A stretch of DNA of 5,846 nt from Caldilineae bacterium (GTDB lineage: Bacteria > Chloroflexota > Anaerolineae > J102), in the NCBI GenBank assembly GCA_011192085.1, contig DUEQ01000117.1, positions 1 to 5,846 on the forward strand, written 5' to 3'. This document shows positions 1-5,846 of this stretch, in pieces. The translations under genes were made by a program, and so were the position numbers. Below the pieces are notes generated by a model, which saw only the letters and a list, made by a program, of their open reading frames with translations, searched no databases and was not told the DNA's origin. Position 1 is the stretch's first letter, and each line of letters opens with the position of its first letter.

Positions 1-1
1 C

Positions 2-769
2 TTCATGAACAACTATCAACCCCTGGAATCAGCCAACATGGGCGCGAATCTCAAGCCCTATTTCCGGATGGAACATGGCCAGCTCGAACTCAAACTGTTT
101 CCCTACGATCCGGCCAAAGCGCCGCCGGTGGCGGGGAATATGGTGGTGCGCGAGGTCGAAGCGATGCCGCCCGGGCCCCTGACGCCCGTGGGCGAATGGC
201 TGTTCCTGCATTCCCATTTCTGGCGCTGGTTTGATCCCCGCATCCGCCTGGCCGCGCCCCGATTCGCCGCCAGTCTGGCCCAACTCGGCTTGATCAAACC
301 GGGCCGGGAGACCCGGAACCTGGCCCAGGGCGAGGATTACCTCCCCCTCACCTTCAACGCCTACCGCATCGATTACGATGACGACTGGCAGCGGGCCAGC
401 GAAGTCACCGCGGCCATCTTCACCGAGATCAAACGAGAGGCGGAGGCAATGGGCGCGGATGTGGTCGCGGTGCTGGCGAACGCGCCCGAGGAAGTTTATC
501 CTCGTTTCTGGCGACGTCTGCAATCCCAATATCCCCAGCTGCAAAGCCCTGAATTCTCGCCCGACGCCGCGCATGAACACATGCTGGCTGTTCTCGCCGC
601 GGTGGACATCCCCGCACTGGACCTGCGCCCGGCCTTTGTGCGAGAAGCCCGAGCGCGGCGGCGGTTGTTGCATTACGCGGTGGACGGGCATTGGAATCTG
701 GAGGGACACGCGCTGGCCGCACGGGAGCTGGCCAGCTTCCTGAAAGCGCAGGGGCTGCTCTGTCGATGA
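2..769 (+). CDS. SGNH/GDSL-type hydrolase, C-terminal part (5' end outside window)
   Basis: The frame is open back to base 2 (a Phe codon precedes the ATG at 5), so that ATG is probably internal and the gene starts upstream of the window. The visible 254 residues after it contain Lys-Pro-Tyr-Phe at residues 17-20 followed by a Gly-x-Leu-x-Leu stretch, and near the end DGHWNLEGHALAA with Asp227 and His229. The Asp-x-x-His arrangement followed by Asn and Gly-His is the C-terminal catalytic block of SGNH/GDSL hydrolases. The Ser block (GDS) and the oxyanion Gly block must lie in the missing N-terminal part. Family members are esterases or acetyl-transferring hydrolases acting on lipids, glycans or cell-surface polymers; the substrate cannot be told from this fragment. 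No membrane segment is seen in the visible part. The stop is TGA at 767-769. It is followed by 370 bases before gltB and is probably not co-transcribed with it. Family assignment is fairly sure; function is open. Confidence 0.72.
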   Translation, partial: FMNNYQPLESANMGANLKPYFRMEHGQLELKLFPYDPAKAPPVAGNMVVREVEAMPPGPLTPVGEWLFLHSHFWRWFDPRIRLAAPRFAASLAQLGLIKPGRETRNLAQGEDYLPLTFNAYRIDYDDDWQRASEVTAAIFTEIKREAEAMGADVVAVLANAPEEVYPRFWRRLQSQYPQLQSPEFSPDAAHEHMLAVLAAVDIPALDLRPAFVREARARRRLLHYAVDGHWNLEGHALAARELASFLKAQGLLCR

Positions 770-988
770 GCCTTACTGATGGTCGGGTTGCAAAGCGAGA
801 TGTCCTGAAAGCGCCGGGAAGGTCGAAATCCGTTCAGCGTGGAGGAGGTCATCGAGGCCATCAACCGTGGATCGATCTTCATAGCGTACGGAGCCGGATC
901 ACGGATTCGGAGGGAAAAGCAAGCACATCCTTTTTGCACCGCATTCAGCGGTCCGGAATCCATTGATTTTTGGGCCGCTGGATGCTAA
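766..988 (+). pseudogene. Possible decayed or frameshifted small ORF in the intergenic region
   Basis: An ATG at 766 overlaps the hydrolase stop (ATGA, 766-769) and opens a 66-codon frame beginning MSLTDGRVAKRDVLKAPGR, ending with TGA at 964-966. After about base 827 that frame loses coding character. A second frame, open from 809 to TAA at 986-988, instead reads NPFSVEEVIEAINRGSIFIA and onward, with G or C at most third positions over about 830-890. One explanation is a single-base frameshift near 820-830 in a small gene; another is a fragment of a lost gene. The 3' end of the second frame overlaps the proposed gltB promoter. I do not recognise a family and propose no function. The rest of 770-962 holds no terminator, tRNA or other clear element. 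Confidence is low because both frames are short and no start site with a ribosome binding site supports the second one. Confidence 0.25.
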
Positions 989-991
989 AAT
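963..991 (+). promoter_or_regulatory. Probable sigma70-type promoter for gltB (extended -10)
   Basis: TTGATT at 963-968 matches the TTGACA -35 consensus at four of six positions. TAAAAT at 986-991 matches the TATAAT -10 consensus at five of six. The spacer is 17 bases, the optimum, and TG at 983-984 followed by one base gives an extended -10. Transcription would start at about 996-999, within an ATCATAATCATAATC repeat, giving a leader of about 140 nt before gltB. No comparable promoter is seen between the downstream hairpin (1044-1085) and the gltB start, which supports this as the gltB promoter. It is a sequence match only; the start site is not measured. Confidence 0.62.
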
Positions 992-1043
992 GGAGATCAT
1001 AATCATAATCAATGCCATCCATCCTCGTCATCTCGGCAACGTC

Positions 1044-1085
1044 GCCCCTGGACGCCATGCTGGTCGCCCAGGGGCTTTTTGTTTT
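1044..1085 (+). terminator. Intrinsic terminator hairpin in the gltB leader (candidate attenuator)
   Basis: GCCCCTGG at 1044-1051 pairs perfectly with CCAGGGGC at 1068-1075, an 8-bp GC-rich stem. The 16-base loop can extend the stem further: 1053-1057 pair with 1061-1066 with one bulge, closing on a TGC triloop. The stem is followed at once by TTTTTGTTTT (1076-1085). This is the canonical form of a Rho-independent terminator on the + strand. It lies about 45 nt after the inferred transcription start and 54 nt before the gltB ATG. It could end weak read-through from the upstream region, but it is 275 bases past the hydrolase stop and lies downstream of the best gltB promoter. Conditional termination of the gltB transcript is therefore the more natural reading. 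No known riboswitch or T-box sequence was recognised next to it. Confidence 0.8.
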
Positions 1086-1094
1086 CAGCGCCGA

Positions 1095-1128
1095 TTTTTC
1101 CCCTCTCCGCCCTCTCGTCTCGCTTCCC
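1095..1128 (+). other. Pyrimidine tract in the gltB 5' untranslated region
   Basis: All but three of these 34 bases are C or T, and there is no A. The tract contains CCCTCTC twice (1101-1107 and 1110-1116). It would be largely unstructured in RNA and directly abuts the ribosome binding site. Possible roles are a ribosome standby site, a Rho-loading (rut-like) C-rich region, or partial pairing of its CCTC units with the GAGG of the Shine-Dalgarno. None of these can be decided from sequence alone. Confidence 0.4.
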
Positions 1129-1133
1129 GGAGG
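1129..1133 (+). promoter_or_regulatory. Ribosome binding site of gltB (fixes the start at 1140)
   Basis: GGAGG lies six bases before the ATG at 1140, a strong Shine-Dalgarno match at near-optimal spacing. It selects this ATG over the in-frame upstream starts (TTG at 963, ATG at 990). Those have no such site and would place the terminator hairpin inside the coding region. Confidence 0.85.
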
Positions 1134-1139
1134 CCCGTC

Positions 1140-4100
1140 ATGCCCCTTACATCACCCCTTCTCCACCATCCCCGTTTCCACAAAGATTCGTGCGGCATCG
1201 GCGTCATCGCCGATATCCCCGGTCGTCGCAGCCACGAGCTGGTGCACATGGCCGTAGACGCGCTGGCCGCGATGGAACATCGCGGGGGCGTGGCTGCGGA
1301 TTCGGGCACGGGTGACGGCGCAGGCCTTCTCACACAGATCCCTGTGCGCTTCTTCGGAAGACTCCTGGGCCTTCCTCAGATCAAATTCGGCGATCTGGCT
1401 GTGGGCGTCTTCTTCGCACCCCCAGACTTGGATCCCGAAGTCTGGCAGTCCCTGGTCAAGGCCGAATTGGAGGTGCTGGGCGTTCCCCTTCTCTCCTGGC
1501 GGCCCGTGCCCGTGAATATCTACGCCCTAGGCTCCTTCGCAGCCCGCACCCGCCCCGATATCTGGCAGGCGTTCATCCTTCGTCCCGACTCTCTGGACCG
1601 CAACGAACCCTTCGAACGCACCCTTTATCTGGCCCGCCGTCGCATCGAACGGGCCCTGGCCCAGGCCCAGTTGGATATCTACATCCCTTCCTTCTCCAGC
1701 CGCACCATCGTCTACAAAGGGCTTATGCTGGGCTCCCAGGTGGCCAACTTCTATCCCGATCTGGCCGATCCCGATTATCGTAGCGCCATGATCCTCTACC
1801 ATCAGCGCTACGCCACCAACACCGCACCCGACTGGCGTCGGGCGCAGCCCTTCCGCCTGCTGGCCCATAATGGCGAAATCAACACCCTGCAAGGGAACAT
1901 CAATTGGATGCGGGCCCGAATAGAGCGATTGAGCCGGGAGGATGATTTCGTGCGAGCCATTGCTCCCATCCTGGATGAGACTGGCTCCGACAGCGCCATG
2001 CTGGACAACGCGGTGGAAGCCCTAGTGCGCCGCGGGCGCGAACTGCGTCACGCCATCATGATGCTCACGCCCGAGGCCTGGGAGCACGTGAAGGACATGC
2101 CCCCGGCCCTGCGAGCGTTCTATCGTTATCACGCCGCCTTGACCGAGCCGTGGGATGGGCCCGCGGCCCTGGTCTTCACCGATGGCCGGGTGGCTGGCGC
2201 ATCGCTGGATCGCAACGGCTTGCGCCCTTTGCGCTATCTCCGCACCCTGGACGGACTCCTCATCGCCAGCTCCGAAGCTGGCGTCATCCCTATTCCCGCA
2301 GCCCGCATCACCCGCCGCGGCAAATTGGGGCCGGGCCAGATGCTTTTGGTGGACACCCATCGGGGTCGCCTGCTCCTCAATGATGAGATCAAAGAAGAGA
2401 TCAGCGGCCGCCGTCCCTACATGACCTGGTCGCATAACAATTTCTATCATATCGATAAGCTGGAGCGGGCCATACGCCATCGTCAGAACTTCCTGTTGGA
2501 TGCCGTGGGCGGCGAACTAGCCGAGCCCGTGTACGAGGAGGGCGCATTGTTGGACCCAGAGGAGGCGGCTGCGCCCGACCTGCTTCCTTTGGAACAGGCC
2601 TTTGGCTACACCGCGGAATCCATCGGCATGATGCTCAAACCCATGGCTATTGCGGGCAAAGAGCCCACCGGCGCCATGGGAGATGACACCCCGCCCGCGG
2701 TTATGTCGCAACTGCCCCGCCCTCTCTATCATTATTTCTACCAGCGCTTCGCTGAGGTCACCAACCCCCCCATCGATCCGCTACGCGAGCGCTCGGTCAT
2801 GTCTTTGCAGATGTTGTTGGGGCGGCGTCGCAGTATCTTCGATGAGACCCCCAACCATGCCCGTCTCATCATCCTCGAAACCCCTGTGCTGGACGCGGAC
2901 ACCCTGACCCTGCTGAAGCAACTCGCTCGCGACCGCCGCACCCATTTCGACGACGCCCATGACGGCTTACCCTTCTCCCTGGTCACCATCGACATCACCT
3001 TTCCTGTGGCTGAGGGCGAAGCGGGCCTGACCGCGGGCCTGGATCGGATTACCGCGGAGGCGGAGGAAGCTTTTCGACATGGACACAACCTGATCCTCCT
3101 CACCGATCGGGCAGTGGGCCCCGACCGCGCACCCATTCCCGCCCTGCTAGCTGTAGGCGCGGTGCATCATCATCTCATCCGCCAAGGGCTGCGCATGGAT
3201 GGCAGCATCCTGGTGGAAGCGGGCGACGTCATCAGCGTCCACCGTTTGGCCGCGCTCATCGGGTATGGCGCCAATGCTGTGCATCCCTGGCTGGCTTTGG
3301 ACACCGTCGCTCACCTGGCTGCAGAGGGACGGTTGAAAGGTGTGGACGACCCAGCTGCAGCCCAGGCCAACTATCTGAAAGCCCTGGAGATGGGTCTGCT
3401 CAAAATCATGTCCAAGATGGGCATCAGCACCGTGGAGAGCTATTGTGGCGCCCAGATCTTCGAGATCATCGGCTTGGACGATGAGGTGGCGGCGCGTTGT
3501 TTCGCGGGCACGCCCAGCCGCCTGGGGGGAGTGGGATTCGACAAATTGGCCGATGACGTCCTCTACCGCCATCATCTGGCCTACCAGACTTCGCTGAACA
3601 AGTTGGAGCATTGGGGCCAGTTCAAATACCGCAAGAAGGGCGAGGTGCATGCGTTCACGCCCGCGGTCATCGACGCACTGCATCGGGCCGTGCGCACTCC
3701 CAACGCCCTGGGAGAGAACTTTCAGCAGGCCTATGCCATCTATCGGGAGTATAGCCGCCTGCTTCAGGAGAAGCCCGCCACCGACCTGCGGGACTTGCTG
3801 GTCATCCGCTCCGACCGGGAGCCCATCCCGCTGGACCAGGTGGAGCCAGTGGAGGCCATTGTGCGTCGGTTTAGCGCCGCGGCCATGTCGTTGGGCGCGC
3901 TCAGTCCCGAAGCGCACGAAGTCCTGGCCGAGGCCATGAACCGATTGGGCGCTCGGTCCAACAGCGGCGAAGGGGGCGAAGACCCGGCCCGCTACAACAG
4001 TCCTCGCAACAGCGCCGTGAAACAGGTGGCGTCGGGCCGGTTTGGCGTCACCCCCGCTTATCTGATCAGCGCCCAGGAGTTGCAGATCAAGATGGCCCAG

Positions 4101-5750
4101 GGCTCCAAACCTGGCGAAGGAGGGCATCTGCCCGGCCACAAAGTCACCGACCTCATCGCGTCCATTCGTCTCACCACGCCGGGCGTGCCCCTCATCTCCC
4201 CGCCCCCACATCACGACATTTACTCCATCGAAGATCTGGCCCAACTCATCGACGACCTATGCCAGATCCATCCCGAAGCGACCATCTCCGTGAAGCTCGT
4301 GGCCCAGACCGGGGTGGGGGCCATCGCCTCGGGCGTGGCCAAAGGTCGAGCCCATGTCATCCTCATCTCCGGCCATGATGGCGGCACGGGGGCATCGCCG
4401 CTTACCTCTATCAAGCATGCGGGCGCGCCCTGGGAGTTGGGCCTGGCCGAGACCCAGCAGGCTCTGCGCGCGGGCGGCCTGCGCGATCGGGTGGTGGTGC
4501 GCGCGGATGGCGGATTGCGCACCGGGTTGGATGTGATGAAAGCCGCCTTGCTGGGCGCGGATGAGTTCTCCTTTGGCACGCTGGCCATGCTGGCGGAGGG
4601 ATGCATCATGGCCCGGGTGTGTCACCGCAACACCTGTCCCGTGGGCGTGGCCACTCAGGACCCCAAACGCCGGGCCAAATTCCAGGGGCGGGTGGAACAC
4701 GTGATGGCCGCGTTCACCTTCGTCGCCCAGGAGGTGCGCGAGCTGCTGGCTCAGATGGGCTACCGTTGCCTGGATGAGGTCATTGGTCGCACCGACCTGC
4801 TCATCCAAACGCCCACGGGCAATCCCGCACTGGATTCTCTGGATCTTTCACCCCTGCTGGCTCAACCGGAGGGTGATTCCCCCCGCCATTTCGTGCAGTG
4901 GCCCGATTATGACGCACCCAATGCATTAGGCAATCGGGTGGCCGAAACCGCATTGGCCGCGCTGGCTCTGGATCAACTGCCGCTCAAGCGAGAATTCGAG
5001 ATCCGTAACACGGACCGAGCCGTAGGCGCGCGGCTCAGCGGTCGCTTGACCCAATTGAGCTACACCGATCTGCCTCCAGGCTCTCTGCACTACACCTTCA
5101 GGGGCAGCGCCGGGCAATCCTTTGGCGCATTTCTCAATCCGGGCGTGCACTTCACCCTCATCGGCGAGGCCAACGATTATGTGGGCAAGGGGTTGGCCGG
5201 GGGCGTCATCGCCATTCGGCCCGAGGAGGATGCGACCTACGCCTGGCCCGAACACTTTCTCGTGGGGAACACCTGTCTGTATGGCGCGACGGGGGGCGAG
5301 CTCTACGTGGCTGGACGAGCGGGAGAGCGTTTCGCGGTGCGGAACAGTCAGGCGCGGGCCGTGGTGGAGGGCGTGGGAGATCATGGCTGCGAGTATATGA
5401 CCGGGGGCGTGGTGGTCGTGTTGGGTCCCACGGGCTACAATTTCGCTGCGGGCATGACGGGCGGTCAGGCCTTCGTGCTTGACGACGCGGACTGGCCTCG
5501 CTTTCTCAAACGTCTGAATCGGGAGTTGGTCTACGCCACTCGGGTGGAGGATGAAGCCGCAGCCATCTTATTGCGCAGCCTGGTGGAGGCGCATCATGCA
5601 CACACCCAAAGCCCCCTGGCCGAAGCGCTCCTGGCCGATTGGTCTCGCGTCCTACCCCGCTTTTGGCATGTGCGGCCCAAATGGATGCGCGAGCGCAAGC
5701 CCACGGTTGAGGCGAAAGAAGCGCACTCTCGGCTCAATGCAAGCAGATGA
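1140..5750 (+). CDS. gltB: Glutamate synthase, large (alpha) subunit
   Basis: This cytosolic enzyme converts glutamine plus 2-oxoglutarate to two glutamates, the GOGAT half of the GS-GOGAT ammonia-assimilation cycle. The protein is 1536 aa, normal for the family. Residues 1-17 look like the short propeptide removed in this family to expose Cys18 (KDSCGIG), the N-terminal nucleophile of the class II amidotransferase domain (about 18-430). That domain also shows YHQRYATNT (220-228), HNGEINT (243-249) and RNGLRP (358-363). A central domain follows (about 480-770; GAMGDDTP at 511, NPPIDPLRE at 542). The FMN-binding synthase barrel (about 860-1220) shows SNSGEGGED (940-948), PPPHHDIYS (1021-1029) and GHDGGTGASP (1078-1087). 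Cys1155, Cys1161 and Cys1166 (C-x5-C-x4-C) ligate the 3Fe-4S cluster. A Gly-rich beta-helix domain ends the protein (about 1280-1460; GMTGG at 1438). The roughly 25-residue loop of ferredoxin-dependent GOGAT is absent after GGEDPARY, so an NAD(P)H-type enzyme needing a GltD partner is inferred; gltD is not in view. All key residues are intact. Confidence 0.97.
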   Translation: MPLTSPLLHHPRFHKDSCGIGVIADIPGRRSHELVHMAVDALAAMEHRGGVAADSGTGDGAGLLTQIPVRFFGRLLGLPQIKFGDLAVGVFFAPPDLDPEVWQSLVKAELEVLGVPLLSWRPVPVNIYALGSFAARTRPDIWQAFILRPDSLDRNEPFERTLYLARRRIERALAQAQLDIYIPSFSSRTIVYKGLMLGSQVANFYPDLADPDYRSAMILYHQRYATNTAPDWRRAQPFRLLAHNGEINTLQGNINWMRARIERLSREDDFVRAIAPILDETGSDSAMLDNAVEALVRRGRELRHAIMMLTPEAWEHVKDMPPALRAFYRYHAALTEPWDGPAALVFTDGRVAGASLDRNGLRPLRYLRTLDGLLIASSEAGVIPIPAARITRRGKLGPGQMLLVDTHRGRLLLNDEIKEEISGRRPYMTWSHNNFYHIDKLERAIRHRQNFLLDAVGGELAEPVYEEGALLDPEEAAAPDLLPLEQAFGYTAESIGMMLKPMAIAGKEPTGAMGDDTPPAVMSQLPRPLYHYFYQRFAEVTNPPIDPLRERSVMSLQMLLGRRRSIFDETPNHARLIILETPVLDADTLTLLKQLARDRRTHFDDAHDGLPFSLVTIDITFPVAEGEAGLTAGLDRITAEAEEAFRHGHNLILLTDRAVGPDRAPIPALLAVGAVHHHLIRQGLRMDGSILVEAGDVISVHRLAALIGYGANAVHPWLALDTVAHLAAEGRLKGVDDPAAAQANYLKALEMGLLKIMSKMGISTVESYCGAQIFEIIGLDDEVAARCFAGTPSRLGGVGFDKLADDVLYRHHLAYQTSLNKLEHWGQFKYRKKGEVHAFTPAVIDALHRAVRTPNALGENFQQAYAIYREYSRLLQEKPATDLRDLLVIRSDREPIPLDQVEPVEAIVRRFSAAAMSLGALSPEAHEVLAEAMNRLGARSNSGEGGEDPARYNSPRNSAVKQVASGRFGVTPAYLISAQELQIKMAQGSKPGEGGHLPGHKVTDLIASIRLTTPGVPLISPPPHHDIYSIEDLAQLIDDLCQIHPEATISVKLVAQTGVGAIASGVAKGRAHVILISGHDGGTGASPLTSIKHAGAPWELGLAETQQALRAGGLRDRVVVRADGGLRTGLDVMKAALLGADEFSFGTLAMLAEGCIMARVCHRNTCPVGVATQDPKRRAKFQGRVEHVMAAFTFVAQEVRELLAQMGYRCLDEVIGRTDLLIQTPTGNPALDSLDLSPLLAQPEGDSPRHFVQWPDYDAPNALGNRVAETALAALALDQLPLKREFEIRNTDRAVGARLSGRLTQLSYTDLPPGSLHYTFRGSAGQSFGAFLNPGVHFTLIGEANDYVGKGLAGGVIAIRPEEDATYAWPEHFLVGNTCLYGATGGELYVAGRAGERFAVRNSQARAVVEGVGDHGCEYMTGGVVVVLGPTGYNFAAGMTGGQAFVLDDADWPRFLKRLNRELVYATRVEDEAAAILLRSLVEAHHAHTQSPLAEALLADWSRVLPRFWHVRPKWMRERKPTVEAKEAHSRLNASR

Positions 5751-5752
5751 TG

Positions 5753-5829
5753 AAAAGACGATGGAGGATGGACGGAAGAGGATGATGATTGTAAACGCCT
5801 GCCATCGTCCATCGCCTTTTGTCCATTTT
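5753..5829 (+). terminator. Probable gltB terminator (long inverted repeat with A/T flanks)
   Basis: Arms 5753-5771 and 5802-5820 are complementary over 19 bases with two mismatches: AAAAG, a mismatch, then CGATGGAGGATGG pairing with CCATCGTCCATCG (one mismatch), then CTTTT. The loop is 30 bases (5772-5801). The 3' arm ends in TTTT and is followed by a T-rich stretch to 5829. The structure starts three bases after the gltB stop. Because the base of the stem is A on one side and T on the other, it could terminate transcription from both directions. The long loop and the repeated GATGGA/TCCATC units are untypical, so it may instead be a dispersed intergenic repeat. No gene start is seen in 5751-5846. 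Confidence 0.55.
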
Positions 5830-5846
5830 CATGGCAGCAGGTTAGA

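Noticed and set aside
29..709. 226-codon open frame on the - strand opposite the hydrolase
   Set aside because: The + strand frame carries the SGNH catalytic motif and coding bias; the opposite frame has no recognisable motif.
997..1043. Glutamine riboswitch or T-box element upstream of the terminator
   Set aside because: I could not find a conserved core or T-box sequence. The segment is only about 45 nt, too short for a T-box, and carries no recognisable aptamer.
963..1139. N-terminal extension of GltB from TTG at 963, adding 59 residues
   Set aside because: The extension would contain the terminator hairpin and a low-complexity Ile run, has no ribosome binding site, and would put 76 residues before the catalytic Cys. 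The ATG at 1140 has GGAGG at ideal spacing.
3147..4244. Long open frame of 365 codons on the - strand inside gltB
   Set aside because: It is the antisense shadow of conserved GltB coding sequence, produced by G/C-biased third positions. It shows no recognisable domain.
5747..5785. ATG overlapping the gltB stop (ATGA) as a start for a downstream gene such as gltD
   Set aside because: The frame stops after 12 codons and lies in the inverted repeat.

Overview
This window is dominated by one complete gene, gltB, the large (alpha) subunit of glutamate synthase (1140-5750, + strand, 1536 aa). It is preceded by the 3' part of an SGNH/GDSL-type hydrolase gene (2-769, + strand) that runs off the left edge. 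All convincing genes lie on the + strand. By eye the DNA is GC-rich (roughly 60%), and both genes have a strong G/C bias at third codon positions. The protein sequences suggest a free-living bacterium. A Chloroflexota-like or related lineage is my guess from the style of the GltB and hydrolase sequences, but nothing here proves it.

Layout. Positions 2-769 hold the C-terminal part of the hydrolase, ending in its catalytic Asp-x-x-His motif. Positions 770-1139 (370 bases) contain no convincing intact gene, but they are structured. A protein-like but broken stretch lies at about 766-988. A well-formed extended -10 promoter lies at 963-991. A strong intrinsic terminator-type hairpin with a T-tract lies at 1044-1085, between that promoter and gltB. 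An A-free pyrimidine tract (1095-1128) then leads into a GGAGG ribosome binding site (1129-1133). GltB follows, with all its cofactor and catalytic motifs intact. The final 96 bases hold a long inverted repeat with flanking A and T runs (5753-5820), which is probably the gltB terminator. No gltD (small subunit) start is visible before the window ends.

How the parts work together. GltB assimilates nitrogen with glutamine synthetase: it removes the amide of glutamine and uses it to turn 2-oxoglutarate into glutamate. The only good promoter I can see for gltB lies upstream of a good terminator, so gltB transcription probably has to read through an attenuator in a leader of about 140 nt. This leader is the most interesting part of the window. 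The hydrolase appears unrelated in function to gltB.

I see no CRISPR array, tRNA, rRNA, insertion sequence, phage gene or defence gene. Apart from the gltB leader, this looks like an ordinary housekeeping region.
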